A DNA stretch of 64,000 nucleotides from NCBI RefSeq assembly GCF_003610355.1, contig NZ_RAPY01000001.1, positions 558,001-622,000 of the forward strand. The letters run 5' to 3'. Shown here one piece after another: positions 17,628-26,935 of the stretch. This DNA comes from Sphingobacterium detergens. GTDB taxonomy: Bacteria; Bacteroidota; Bacteroidia; Sphingobacteriales; Sphingobacteriaceae. The translations under genes were made by a program, and so were the position numbers. A model generated the notes under the pieces. The model ran no database searches, was not told the DNA's origin, and saw nothing but the letters and a program-made list of their open reading frames with translations. How positions within the stretch are numbered: position 1 is the stretch's first letter; every line of letters starts with the position of its first letter.

Positions 17628-18290
17628 ATGGATAGTAAAAGAGTTTATAGAATCATAGGATATAATGTATTGTATGTTGTAGGCAGTCTTTTGCTATATT
17701 ATCCATTCGATATGAAATCGACGGGATTAAGCTTTTGTGTTGTTGGCTTAGCCCTGATCAATTTGTATTATTTTTTGGAATGGAAGGAAGACGCCAAAAA
17801 AGAGAAGTTTGTACAAAAGTACAAAGCTGTTCATCAGCGTTCCTTGAGTAAAGCCTCAATAAATTACAAAGAGACATATACTGTAAGTTCAAGTATGGTA
17901 GCGATGATGATTTTTGGATCAATTATTTGCTTTTCGGGAATTGGTATGTTTTACGAGAAATCAATCTTCGGTGTTTTCGTGTTATTTATTGGTGGGAGAT
18001 TTCTACTGATTCCATTTACAGAGAAAACAACCATTAAATTGGCGCCCAACGGGATATACATGAGTGATTATCAGTTTGTCTTTATCAGTGATATTCAGGA
18101 AATTAATTTTAAACGACTCCTTGGAAAGAGTACATGCAAAATGTTTCTGAAGATAAAAGATCCGGCATTGTATGGCTTAAAAGATTCGCATATAGCTGTT
18201 CCAATTGGGGGGGATATGAGACAGGTTGAGCAATTGATTGCCGTCGTGAAAAAGCTATTTTCCAATACACGGATATCTCAGGATATTTAA
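17628..18290 (+). CDS. Hypothetical membrane protein
   Basis: 220 residues from the ATG at 17628, 42 bases after the permease. I do not recognise a family. Two helices at the N-terminus (IIGYNVLYVVGSLLLYY and FCVVGLALINLYYFL), a charged stretch, a second pair (MVAMMIFGSIICFSGIGMF and FGVFVLFIGGRFLLIPF), then a soluble C-terminal domain of about 90 residues with strands such as I-K-L-A-P-N-G-I-Y-M-S. The layout resembles a PH-like bacterial membrane domain. Its position suggests co-transcription with the permease. Confidence 0.6.
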   Translation: MDSKRVYRIIGYNVLYVVGSLLLYYPFDMKSTGLSFCVVGLALINLYYFLEWKEDAKKEKFVQKYKAVHQRSLSKASINYKETYTVSSSMVAMMIFGSIICFSGIGMFYEKSIFGVFVLFIGGRFLLIPFTEKTTIKLAPNGIYMSDYQFVFISDIQEINFKRLLGKSTCKMFLKIKDPALYGLKDSHIAVPIGGDMRQVEQLIAVVKKLFSNTRISQDI

Positions 18291-18361
18291 ATGTTCGTTT
18301 GATCGAAATAAATTTGTTATTTTTAGTAATTAATTGATTAATAGATCTAAAGGTAAGCTTG

Positions 18362-19516
18362 ATGAGAACTTTTTTACTGTGTTTATCGATATTTTTGCTA
18401 TTTCCTATTTTGACCTTTGCTCAGAATAATTACGTAATTACAGGCAAAGTAGATGAGTTGAAAGATGGCAGTAGGCTTTTTCTGGTCTATAATAGTGATG
18501 GTGTTTCATTTGTCGATTCCACAGAAACCAAAGGAGGGCATTTTACCTTTAGGGGCGAGCTCGCGTATCCGGTTTATTCCGCGCTTTATCTTCATAAAAA
18601 TCCCTATGCAACCAAGCTACAGCCCCGTGAAAAACTGGATTACTTCCGCTTTTATCTGGAAGCTGCTCAGATCGGGATGAATGCAAAGGATTCACTAAAA
18701 AATATTGTATTGAATGGGTCCAAACTCAATACGGAAAATGCGGAGCTCCTAGCGATGAAAAAAGTTGTTGACAATAAATTCGACGCATTAAATAAAGAAT
18801 TTGCCAAACTTCCACCAGAACAACAGAAAGATTCTATCATATTTGCCCAGTTTGTCGCACGGGAAATGAATCTTATGGATGAAAATTACAGTGCCTACCT
18901 GGATTTCGCTAAGAGCCATCCCGATTCATACCTCAGTGTAATTGGTTTAAGTTTTGTTGCTGGTCAGGAGAAATTTTATGCATCGGCCAAGTCAGCGTTT
19001 GGCGGTCTTTCGAGTAGGCTAAAAGAAAGTCCGTTAGGCAAGGTAATTCCGTTGCAATTGGAAGCCCAGTCCAAGACCAAAGTCGGGCAGCAGGCGCCAG
19101 ACCTAACGCTCAAAAACCCTGAGGGGAAGGCCATCAAAATTTCGGATTTTTTGGGAAAGTATTTACTCATAGATTTTTGGGCGAGCTGGTGTGGTCCTTG
19201 TCGTGCCGAAAATCCCAACCTGGTAAAAGCTTATCAAAAATACCATGATAAAGGATTTGAAATATTGGGAATCTCCCTGGACGATGCGGCACGGAAAGAT
19301 GCCTGGATCGATGCCATAAAAGGAGATAGTCTATTATGGACTCAGGTTTCTGATCTAAAAGGCTGGGACAGCTATGCCGCAAAAATTTATGGAATCAATG
19401 CTATTCCCGCCAGTTTTCTGCTCGATCCGGAAGGTAAAATAATTGCTCGTAACCTAAGGGCTGAAGATTTACAAAATATGTTGAAAAGGATCTTTGCAGA
19501 CCTGCCGACTCCGTAA
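18362..19516 (+). CDS. DUF4369-thioredoxin (TlpA-like) secreted oxidoreductase
   Basis: 384 residues from the ATG at 18362. A signal peptide (MRTFLLCLSIFLLFPILTFA) is followed by a DUF4369-like beta domain (about 25-120: Y-V-I-T-G-K-V-D-E-L), a helical linker (120-230) and a TlpA/AhpC-TSA thioredoxin domain (235-384) with W-A-S-W-C277-G-P-C280 and the cis-proline motif I-N-A-I-P-A-S-F. Such proteins are periplasmic thiol-disulfide oxidoreductases, common in Bacteroidota and usually of unknown substrate. It stands alone, with 70 bases to the gene before it. Confidence 0.85.
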   Translation: MRTFLLCLSIFLLFPILTFAQNNYVITGKVDELKDGSRLFLVYNSDGVSFVDSTETKGGHFTFRGELAYPVYSALYLHKNPYATKLQPREKLDYFRFYLEAAQIGMNAKDSLKNIVLNGSKLNTENAELLAMKKVVDNKFDALNKEFAKLPPEQQKDSIIFAQFVAREMNLMDENYSAYLDFAKSHPDSYLSVIGLSFVAGQEKFYASAKSAFGGLSSRLKESPLGKVIPLQLEAQSKTKVGQQAPDLTLKNPEGKAIKISDFLGKYLLIDFWASWCGPCRAENPNLVKAYQKYHDKGFEILGISLDDAARKDAWIDAIKGDSLLWTQVSDLKGWDSYAAKIYGINAIPASFLLDPEGKIIARNLRAEDLQNMLKRIFADLPTP

Positions 19517-19824
19517 GATCGCTATCTTCCTATCCAAAATATCCCTGTGAATTGGACTTTTATAAAACATGACATTTTGTTCCAAAAATAAGTATGAAAA
19601 ATTGCCTACAATTGCAAGCGATTTTCTATCTTGCGCCTTTAATTAGAGATCACATGGCTATAAGATATTCGGGCTGTAAGCAGGTTTAACTGAGGGCTGG
19701 ATGCTTTAAAAATTTATTTTTTCAATTGTATCTTATTTTGATACAGCTGGTAGAATAAGCGCGTCAGGTCGTCGGTGGAAGAGCGGCCGATTATTTTTGT
19801 TTTAGATATTATTCGACTTATTTG
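19517..19824. other. Intergenic region, no feature seen
   Basis: About 300 AT-rich bases between the thioredoxin gene and DedA. I see no terminator, promoter consensus or open frame worth naming; only a weak 6-base inverted repeat near 19730. Confidence 0.5.
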
Positions 19825-20475
19825 ATGGATGTTTTTTTTGAATTTCTAAATAACCTCACAAATCCAGACTGGATTGTGTCTCATGGAGGTTTATATCTGC
19901 TGTTGTTTATTATTTTTGCTGAGACAGGTATACTGATTGGCTTTTTCCTTCCCGGAGATCCTATTCTATTCATTGCAGGAATGATTGTTTCCAACATGAG
20001 TATTTCGCCTTCCGAGCAGGTGCCTACCTTACTCTATTGGATCGTGCTTGTATCGTTGGCTGCAATTCTGGGTAATTTTGTTGGATATTGGTGTGGGAAG
20101 GTCTTTGGGAAAAGAATCATGAGCATGGAGGACAGTTGGTTTTTCAAAAAGAGCTATATCTTCAAAGCACAGGAGTTTTACGAAAAAAGGGGCGGAGGTG
20201 CTATTGTGCTTGCAAGGTTTCTTCCTATTGTTCGGACTTTTGCACCAATTGTTGCTGGTATTGTTGGGATGGAGTTCAGAAAATTTGTATTGTACAATGT
20301 GATTGGTGCAGTTGTCTGGGCGGGGAGCTTGGTTACCCTTGGTTATTTGTTAGGTGAAAACGTATGGGTGAAGGAGAATCTGGAGCTTGTTATTATCGTA
20401 ATCGTTTTGATTGCAACGGCACCAGTCATTATAAAAGCATTTACTTCGAAAGATAAAGCAAAGATTGCCCAATAA
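19825..20475 (+). CDS. DedA/SNARE-associated family membrane protein
   Basis: 216 residues from the ATG at 19825. DedA family proteins move undecaprenyl phosphate or other lipids across the cytoplasmic membrane. The re-entrant motifs are present: F-A-E-T-G-I-L-I-G-F-F-L-P-G-D-P near 35 and A-R-F-L-P-I-V-R-T-F-A-P-I-V-A-G near 130, with the conserved E, D, R and R. Four or five helices, a short basic tail. No partner gene nearby. Confidence 0.88.
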   Translation: MDVFFEFLNNLTNPDWIVSHGGLYLLLFIIFAETGILIGFFLPGDPILFIAGMIVSNMSISPSEQVPTLLYWIVLVSLAAILGNFVGYWCGKVFGKRIMSMEDSWFFKKSYIFKAQEFYEKRGGGAIVLARFLPIVRTFAPIVAGIVGMEFRKFVLYNVIGAVVWAGSLVTLGYLLGENVWVKENLELVIIVIVLIATAPVIIKAFTSKDKAKIAQ

Positions 20476-20561
20476 AATATTGATCATCTGCTGAAATCAA
20501 TAGGAAGACTAAATGATGTGACAACAATTAAGATGTAGGTTCACTTTGTGGGGTTGATCCG

Positions 20562-20972
20562 CTATTTGTTTGATTTCATCGCCTTCACTTTCTTTATGGT
20601 TGAGTCATTGATAAAATTGCGGTACTCTTTAGTTTCCATCCCATAGCTTGCTATTTTGCCCTCGTGATTACTATGGATACCAAAGCCATAGGTTTTTGTC
20701 AGCGGGGATGCACGTAGACAGGCTTGTCCCTTGGAAAAGAATATATTCCTGGCCTCTTTATAATCTACGTCATTAAGCGCATTACGGTCTGCATAGATCT
20801 GAAAAAGCAATTCATCGGAAGTATATCTATATGGAAATTGTGTGATTAACTCATATTGCATTTCGGCTATTGTCTTTTTATTTCTGATGGGAGGAGCGGT
20901 TCCTTCGGAAACCTGTGTATCTTCAGCCACTTCAATAAATGTATCAATGTAGTTTGTGGAATGGACTTTCAT
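20562..20972 (-). CDS. DUF6157 family protein
   Basis: 136 residues from the ATG at 20972 (MKVHSTNYIDTFIEVAEDT); a start 10 codons earlier exists but lacks conservation in the family as I recall it. The DUF6157 core is clear: Y-T-S-D-E-L-L-F-Q-I-Y-A near 55, F-F-S-K-G-Q-A-C-L-R-A-S-P-L-T-K-T-Y-G-F-G-I-H near 82 and I-A-S-Y-G-M-E near 110. Function unknown; cytosolic, no signal. Convergent with DedA. Confidence 0.85.
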   Translation of the reverse strand: MKVHSTNYIDTFIEVAEDTQVSEGTAPPIRNKKTIAEMQYELITQFPYRYTSDELLFQIYADRNALNDVDYKEARNIFFSKGQACLRASPLTKTYGFGIHSNHEGKIASYGMETKEYRNFINDSTIKKVKAMKSNK

Positions 20973-21192
20973 AAGTTTTTTTGTATTGTCATAGTAATTC
21001 AAGAATAAGACCGCAGAAAAATAGGTATTCCTATGGATTTGTCAAAAGGTTTTAAAGAAATTATTATCTGTATTATTACTAATTTCATCTGTGTTTTAAA
21101 CATTTTTTTTTACGAAAAAGAAATGTTTTGCAGTATTTTTCTTAGCTTTACAGAAATTATTAAGCAGCACCCTACAGTATACCTATCATAAG

Positions 21193-21230
21193 TGGCTATT
21201 AATCAACAGATTATTAGCCATTTTTCTTTT
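21193..21230 (+). terminator. Orphan terminator-like hairpin
   Basis: Stem TGGCTA-T-TAAT with ATTA-T-TAGCCA (one mismatch), 6-base loop, followed by TTTTTCTTTT. No gene ends just before it on the + strand, so it may close a small RNA. Confidence 0.5.
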
Positions 21231-21682
21231 AGTGTCGTATAGGACATCTATGATTATTCCATTTGCTTATTCCTGAGCTAATATAGCATAAAGTAACAAT
21301 TGGTTATTTTAACTCCTTTTGCTGTTCAAATTTATAACAATAATTTATAATATTCCTTGTTTTGAGAAAATTTATTGTTCGAGTATATGCTCGTTGTGTT
21401 ATTTTCTTATAGGAATGAAAAAAAATAGTAGCTATAGTTACAAAGGTCAAACCTGTTAATTTTTTTTGTATAAAAATTGGCTCAGAAGGATCATAATATG
21501 TGTTTTTATTATTTTTTTTAATTTTAACATACAAGGGAAATTTTATTTGTTTATATTTGTATGTCATTGAGACTTTCTTACTTGTTCAGCTTTAATGCTT
21601 GATCCGAGTAAAGTTTTATATGGGCATATTTCCATATAGAAATGTAATTATGATATGTATACTGTAGGTAGGTGTATAATTT

Positions 21683-21713
21683 AACAGTGGTAGCTGTAGG
21701 GGCTACCACTGTT
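21683..21713. terminator. Orphan 12-base hairpin
   Basis: AACAGTGGTAGC (21683-21694) and GCTACCACTGTT (21702-21713) pair perfectly with a 7-base loop; GTTTTCC follows. No gene ends near it. Confidence 0.5.
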
Positions 21714-21917
21714 GTTTTCCATAGCTGTTTTAAGGTTCATGCTATGAACTAAGTTTTATATCCTCGTGGAGTGTTTCAGCGGTCCCCATGTTGTAACTTA
21801 CGTGGTAAGCCAGCTTTTATAGGCGGTCTTTTTGGCGCGCCCTAAATATTTCATCAAAAATTTCCTGCAAATGCTTCGCTGACCAGATGAGTGATCTGTT
21901 TTTTACTTTATATTTAT

Positions 21918-21935
21918 GGTATTATTATGAATACC
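21918..21935. promoter_or_regulatory. Short palindrome before the oxoamine synthase
   Basis: GGTATT-N6-AATACC, ending 13 bases before the ATG at 21949. A possible regulator site; the nearby TetR-type gene is a candidate binder. Confidence 0.35.
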
Positions 21936-21948
21936 TAAAAGAATATCT

Positions 21949-23223
21949 ATGGAAATTAACGAACACATTGATTTTGCGACAGCAAGTTTCAAAGAATTTG
22001 AGAATATTGCTGGTTTTGATATGATGGATACTGCCAAGTATTTCCATTCCTATATCAATTACATGAAAGAAAATCAGCATCTTAACTTTAGATTTATAAC
22101 ACAGGGATGCGGGCCGACTGCTATTGTAAGTTCACCATTTTTAGAGCAACCAACAGAATGCATAAGTCTTGTGTCAAACGATTACCTTAATTTTTCCCAA
22201 CACCCAAAAGTAAAAGCAGCGGCCATAGCTGGAATAGAGAAATATGGTACAGGGGCTGGAGCTTCACCGTTAATAGGGGGGCACCATGAATATCATGTTG
22301 CGTTGGAGGAGAAGATCTGTAAATTTTTCAACCGACCAGAGGGATCGAGTATCGTTTTTACCACCGGATATACCGCAAACAGTTCTACTTTATTAAGTTT
22401 GTTGAAACAGGAGGACTGTGCCATTGTCGATATGGAAGTACATGCAAGTGTTTATGAGGGCTTATTAAATACCAATGTGAAACGATTTCCACATAACAGT
22501 ATGATTCATCTTGAAAGGGCATTGGCAGACGCCGAAAATAAGTTCAGAACCAAGTTGGTTATCATTGATGGAGTATATTCCCAAAATGGAGATTTAGCGA
22601 CAATGGATGAAATTTATACATTAACCAGGAAGTATGGTGCCTATTTAATGGTGGATGATGCACATGGAATAGGTGTAATGGGCGAGAATGGTAGGGGGGC
22701 CATTGAAGCTTATAATCTTTTGGATAAAGTAGATATTATAGCCGGCACTTTGAGTAAAGCGTTTGGTCATATTGGAGGTTTTATAGTTTCATCGCCAGAA
22801 ATCATTAATTACCTTCGTTATCAGTCGAGGCAGCAGGTATTTTCCTCCACATCGACCCCCGCAAGTTTCGGTTTATTGAAAGCCATTGATTTAATTGATG
22901 AAGAGCCTTATTGGCGAACAAGGCTCAGTGACAATGTGACTTATTTTAAGGCGGGATTGCTATCTCTTGGTGTTGATATTGGCACATCCTCATCCCCAAT
23001 TATTCCGATAAAGATCGGTGATCCAATTCGAACCGCTCAGATCTCGCGCATGTTATTGCAAAACGGTGTTTATGCAAATTGCATCGTCTATCCCGGAGTG
23101 GCAAAAAAAGATGCTCGTATTCGTACAAGCTTGATGGCCACACATACAAAGGAACATTTGGATAAGGTATTAAATACATTGGAAGATATCAGTAAGGTTG
23201 TAAGTTTGAAAAAATCAAGATAA
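21949..23223 (+). CDS. Alpha-oxoamine synthase family PLP enzyme
   Basis: 424 residues. Family of BioF, Kbl, serine palmitoyltransferase and CqsA, which join an amino acid to an acyl-CoA with loss of CO2. Marks: S-N-D-Y-L-N near 79, H165 in D-M-E-V-H-A-S that stacks on PLP, D236-D-A-H239-G-I-G-V-M-G-E-N-G-R-G, and the Schiff-base lysine K270 in T-L-S-K-A-F-G-H-I-G-G. An N-terminal extension of about 40 residues is not found in BioF. No biotin or threonine genes are near. The protein differs from the Sphingobacterium serine palmitoyltransferase as I know it, so a second sphingoid-base enzyme or a signal (CqsA-like) synthase is possible. Confidence 0.82.
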   Translation: MEINEHIDFATASFKEFENIAGFDMMDTAKYFHSYINYMKENQHLNFRFITQGCGPTAIVSSPFLEQPTECISLVSNDYLNFSQHPKVKAAAIAGIEKYGTGAGASPLIGGHHEYHVALEEKICKFFNRPEGSSIVFTTGYTANSSTLLSLLKQEDCAIVDMEVHASVYEGLLNTNVKRFPHNSMIHLERALADAENKFRTKLVIIDGVYSQNGDLATMDEIYTLTRKYGAYLMVDDAHGIGVMGENGRGAIEAYNLLDKVDIIAGTLSKAFGHIGGFIVSSPEIINYLRYQSRQQVFSSTSTPASFGLLKAIDLIDEEPYWRTRLSDNVTYFKAGLLSLGVDIGTSSSPIIPIKIGDPIRTAQISRMLLQNGVYANCIVYPGVAKKDARIRTSLMATHTKEHLDKVLNTLEDISKVVSLKKSR

Positions 23224-23253
23224 ATTAATCTTATAATATTTAATTATTTATTA

Positions 23254-23293
23254 TATTGATCTGAATCATTAATTTTAGGCATTCAGATCAATA
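23254..23293. promoter_or_regulatory. 13-base perfect inverted repeat before tetR
   Basis: Arms TATTGATCTGAAT (23254-23266) and ATTCAGATCAATA (23281-23293), spacer 14 bases, no T-run. It lies 30 bases after the oxoamine synthase and ends 15 bases before the TetR ATG. It fits an autoregulatory site or a leader stem-loop. Confidence 0.55.
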
Positions 23294-23308
23294 GCATATT
23301 AATAACAC

Positions 23309-23959
23309 ATGCGTAAAACTTATAAGGGAGAAAAGAATGATAAAGAACGCACCATGAACAAACTTGTTTTGTCTGTTGGTAAGGTTCTTCGCGATAAAGG
23401 GTATACGGGCTTAACAATTGCCAATATTTCTAAAACGGCAGGTGTTGACAGGAAGCTCATTTCACTTTATTTTGGCTCCGTTGACAATTTAGTTGAAACA
23501 TACATCAGGAGTAAGGACTACTGGGTGTCTGCTACGCTGGGTGCTGTTGAATATTTTGGTACTGCTCCAACCGAGGGGTCAAAGGGCTTTCTTGAATCGT
23601 TGTTACTGAATCAAATGGATAGCTTTCTGGAGAATACCGAAATGCAAAAAGCAGTTCTTTGGCAGATCAGTGAAAAGTCTGAGATTATGTCGCAAATCAC
23701 GAGGGAGCGGGAGAAGATGAGTGCTTTGTTTTTTGCCTTTGCCGATAAGGAAATGGAAGGTAAAGATGTTGATTTGCGGGCTATAAGTAGTATTTTGACT
23801 GCGGGGATCTATTACTTGGTGTTACACTCAATAAATACGGAAAGTACTTTTTGTGAAATTGAGCTTAACGCGGATGGTTTAGACAGAATCCGCAATGCGG
23901 TCAGAACAATCCTCTCCTGGGCTTATGGAGAGAACGAAAAAAAACCGGTCGAAGTTTGA
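23309..23959 (+). CDS. TetR/AcrR-family regulator
   Basis: 216 residues. The N-terminal HTH (about 12-60) reads L-T-I-A-N-I-S-K-T-A-G-V-D-R-K-L-I-S-L-Y-F, close to the TetR pattern with Y-x-x-F. The rest is a helical ligand domain. The start at 23309 keeps the full first helix; an ATG at 23354 would remove part of it. It sits 85 bases behind the oxoamine synthase, with a 13-base inverted repeat between, and probably controls that gene or itself. Ligand unknown; an acyl product of the synthase is a natural guess. Confidence 0.82.
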   Translation: MRKTYKGEKNDKERTMNKLVLSVGKVLRDKGYTGLTIANISKTAGVDRKLISLYFGSVDNLVETYIRSKDYWVSATLGAVEYFGTAPTEGSKGFLESLLLNQMDSFLENTEMQKAVLWQISEKSEIMSQITREREKMSALFFAFADKEMEGKDVDLRAISSILTAGIYYLVLHSINTESTFCEIELNADGLDRIRNAVRTILSWAYGENEKKPVEV

Positions 23960-24131
23960 CGAAAGGATTGATGGCGCACTATGCCAATCTGTCAATTATA
24001 ACAAAGGAAATCAGCCGATTAACACTGATATTGTCATACAGGTATCAATATTCTATTTAAAGGATCGTCCAATTGGTCATCACCATTTTTTGGCATATCA
24101 TTCGCCTGTTTAGATTTAAACGATTCGAAAC

Positions 24132-25316
24132 ATGGCGAAGAGATTATTGCTCATATTAATGTTGTTTGTGATTGCTGATGCTTATTTCTTTCAAGCATTT
24201 ACGACCATTATCCATACTCCATTTTTACATAAGATTTATTGGTATTTAGATGTATTGTTGCTTATTGGGGTGTTTACCCTGATTTTTCTCCGGCAACAGG
24301 GTAAAGATATTCAGCGACTGGCGGCAGGTCTGGTCACTTCTTTTTTAATTGTATTTATCCCAAAATTGCCGGCCTTTCCAATCTTATTGGCTGAGGATTT
24401 GGTACGGCTATTACAGGGATTTCCCCCACGAAGTATTTATATAAGTGAATTTGTGCTTGCACTGGCTTTACTGATTGTTTTAATTATTGTTTTTGGCCTC
24501 ACCAGAGGGCGGCATTTATATCGGGTAAGGGAGGAAGTCCTAAGCTTTCCGGATCTGCCAGATGCATTTGATGGATTTAAGATTACACAGATTTCGGATA
24601 TTCATTCCGGAAGCTTATCTGATGTTTATGGAGTCCGAAAGGGTATCGCACTGGCGAATGCGCAGGATAGTGATCTTCTGCTGTTTACCGGAGACCTTGT
24701 CAATAACAAAGCGGCTGAGATGGAATCCTGGATTTCAGATTTCACTTCGCTAAAGGCCCCGTTTGGTAAATTTTCTGTACTCGGAAATCACGATTATGGA
24801 GATTATACGCACTGGGATAGTGCTGAATTAAAGGCATCTAATCTTATTAGGTTGAAGGAGATTCATCGGGAAATGGGATTTAAGCTGTTGATGAATGAAT
24901 CTATTGCCATTCAAAAGAATGGGGCTAGCATCGCATTGATCGGGGTGGAAAACTGGGGAAAGGGTGGTTTTCATCAATATGGAGACCTGAGCAAAGCGAC
25001 GTCGGATCTGGCGACGGACTCTTTTAACATATTGATGTCGCACGATCCTTCTCATTGGGATCATGTCACTTTAGATCATGAAAAACATGTACATCTTACA
25101 TTGGCCGGGCATACGCACGGGATGCAATTTGGTATAGAGCTGTTCGGATTTAAATGGAGCCCGATACAATATTTCTATGAACAGTGGGCTGGATTATATC
25201 AAAAAAAAGGGAAATACTTGTATGTCAACCGTGGCTTTGGCTATCATGGACTCAAGGGTAGGATAGGTATATGGCCGGAGATTACCGTCATCACGTTGAA
25301 AAAATCTATTTCATAA
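24132..25316 (+). CDS. Membrane-bound metallophosphoesterase (YkuE-like)
   Basis: 394 residues. Four membrane helices fill residues 1-140, then a calcineurin-like phosphoesterase domain faces one side of the membrane. All metal motifs are present: D-I-H near 156 (Q-I-S-D-I-H-S-G), G-D-L-V-N near 188, G-N-H-D near 219, S-H-D-P near 300 and G-H-T-H-G near 326. Homologues include YkuE and lipid-linked phosphoesterases such as LpxG/LpxH relatives. Substrate unknown. No operon partner. Confidence 0.85.
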   Translation: MAKRLLLILMLFVIADAYFFQAFTTIIHTPFLHKIYWYLDVLLLIGVFTLIFLRQQGKDIQRLAAGLVTSFLIVFIPKLPAFPILLAEDLVRLLQGFPPRSIYISEFVLALALLIVLIIVFGLTRGRHLYRVREEVLSFPDLPDAFDGFKITQISDIHSGSLSDVYGVRKGIALANAQDSDLLLFTGDLVNNKAAEMESWISDFTSLKAPFGKFSVLGNHDYGDYTHWDSAELKASNLIRLKEIHREMGFKLLMNESIAIQKNGASIALIGVENWGKGGFHQYGDLSKATSDLATDSFNILMSHDPSHWDHVTLDHEKHVHLTLAGHTHGMQFGIELFGFKWSPIQYFYEQWAGLYQKKGKYLYVNRGFGYHGLKGRIGIWPEITVITLKKSIS

Positions 25317-25641
25317 TCTTTGGATGGCGCCAGGATGATACCGTTCGGATGTCAGGCTTATTTTTCATATCTATTTTTAACGATATAAATAGATCAGGTT
25401 GGGCAATATTTTTTTGTTTCGAAGATTAATTTTATTATATTTAGTTAGCGTAGCTTGGTCTAAAAAAGATGGTAAGCTAGTGCTATTAGTATTAACCAAT
25501 TGCATCAAATTAAACAAAAGAAGAATATCCATTGCTTGACATACTATAGGTAAAAATGAACAAGCGGATTGTCATATAGATCCAGGGATGGATGCGTTCG
25601 ATAGTTAATTAGATTTATAAACCAATTATTTAATTTGAGGT
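25317..25641. other. Intergenic region, little seen
   Basis: 325 bases between the phosphoesterase and glgC. An 8-base inverted repeat ATCTATTT / AAATAGAT is at 25369-25394. No perfect TAnnTTTG, no open frame of note. Confidence 0.45.
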
Positions 25642-26913
25642 ATGGCACACAAAGTAGTTTCCCTTATTTTGGGAGGGGGTAGAGGGTCTCGACTTTATCC
25701 ATTGACACAACAGCGCTCTAAGCCGGCTGTTCCTATTGCTGGGAAATATCGATTGGTCGATATTCCTATTTCGAATTGTTTAAATTCTGGATATAATAAG
25801 ATATTCGTTTTAACACAGTTCAATTCAGCTTCTTTGAATACGCACATCAAAAACGCTTATAATTTCAGCATTTTCAGTAAAGGTTTTGTTGACATTTTGG
25901 CTGCTGAACAAACGAACGAGGGAGATCGATGGTTTCAGGGAACAGCTGATGCCGTGAGACGTACACATAAGCACCTATTGAATGTTGACTACGATTATGT
26001 ATTGGTTTTATCGGGCGACCAGCTCTATCAAATGGACTATTCTGCTTTGGTAGACTTTCATGTGCAGAACGGCGGGCACATCACAATTGCAACCATTCCT
26101 GTCAATGTAGCCGATGCGACTGGGTTTGGCATTCTCAAAGCCAATGAGGCAAATGTAATTACAGCGTTCACCGAAAAACCCAATAAAGAGGAGGTCTTGA
26201 ATTGGTCTTCAGAAGTCTCCAGTGAGATGGCCAAATGTGGGCGGAATTATCTGGCATCGATGGGGATTTATGTTTTTTCAAAAGGTGTTTTGCTCAATTT
26301 ACTGCTTGCCAATCCAGGTATGGACTTTGGGAAGGAAATACTACCAGATGCGATCAACAAGTACAAAGTACTGAGTTACCAGTTCGATGGCTATTGGACA
26401 GATATTGGAACGATAAAATCATTTTTCGATGCCAATATTGGATTGACTGCAGATGTTCCTGATTTTAATTTGTTCGATGAAACTGTATTTACGAGAGCGC
26501 GTATGTTACCTCCGTCTAAGGTTTCGGGAACAACACTCAATAATACGGTTATTGCTGATGGCTGTATCCTCAATGCAGATAAGCTCGAACGTTCTGTGAT
26601 CGGTATACGTTCCCGTATTGGTGAGGGGACAGTAATTAAATCAACCTACATGATGGGATCAGATCATTACGAACAACTTGAGGAAGTCATTGAATTGGGG
26701 AATACCCAAAAACCGCCACCTGTTGGTGTGGGGGAGCGTTGTTATATTGAAAATGCTATTTTGGATAAAAATTGCAGGATAGGAAATGATGTCAGAATAA
26801 AAGGAGGACCACATCTGGAGGATGGCGATTTTCAGACACATGCAATCTGCGATGGCATCGTTGTTGTAAAGAAAAATGCCGTAATCTCGAATGGTGTAAG
26901 TATAGGCTGCTAG
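25642..26913 (+). CDS. glgC: Glucose-1-phosphate adenylyltransferase
   Basis: ADP-glucose pyrophosphorylase, 423 residues, makes ADP-glucose from glucose 1-phosphate and ATP for glycogen. The nucleotidyltransferase loop is G-G-G-R-G-S-R-L-Y-P-L-T near 11 with K-P-A-V-P; D in V-L-S-G-D-Q-L-Y near 122; the glucose site F-x-E-K-P near 178; the C-terminal third is a left-handed beta-helix (hexapeptide) ending G-V-S-I-G-C. Form resembles the plant/cyanobacterial and Bacteroidota enzyme. No glgA or glgB is adjacent. Confidence 0.93.
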   Translation: MAHKVVSLILGGGRGSRLYPLTQQRSKPAVPIAGKYRLVDIPISNCLNSGYNKIFVLTQFNSASLNTHIKNAYNFSIFSKGFVDILAAEQTNEGDRWFQGTADAVRRTHKHLLNVDYDYVLVLSGDQLYQMDYSALVDFHVQNGGHITIATIPVNVADATGFGILKANEANVITAFTEKPNKEEVLNWSSEVSSEMAKCGRNYLASMGIYVFSKGVLLNLLLANPGMDFGKEILPDAINKYKVLSYQFDGYWTDIGTIKSFFDANIGLTADVPDFNLFDETVFTRARMLPPSKVSGTTLNNTVIADGCILNADKLERSVIGIRSRIGEGTVIKSTYMMGSDHYEQLEEVIELGNTQKPPPVGVGERCYIENAILDKNCRIGNDVRIKGGPHLEDGDFQTHAICDGIVVVKKNAVISNGVSIGC

Positions 26914-26935
26914 CTATTTTCAGACATTAAGTAGT

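Larger units (their letters stand above)
20973..21948. other. Gene-poor region with orphan hairpins
   Basis: Nearly 1 kb without a convincing coding sequence. The longest frame (87 codons on the minus strand near 21304-21567) is Lys/Tyr/Ile-rich as expected from AT-rich noise. It holds a terminator-like hairpin at 21193-21230, a perfect 12-base hairpin at 21683-21713, and a short palindrome at 21918-21935 before the next gene. Small RNA genes are possible. Confidence 0.5.

Noticed and set aside
21127..21150. Promoter for a small RNA before the hairpin at 21193
   Set aside because: TTTG and TAGCTTTA are only 12 bases apart and the -7 is imperfect, unlike the 19-20 spacing at the tRNA genes.
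21304..21567. 87-codon minus-strand frame in the gene-poor region
   Set aside because: Lys, Asn, Tyr and Ile dominate as expected from AT-rich noise; no domain or start signal.
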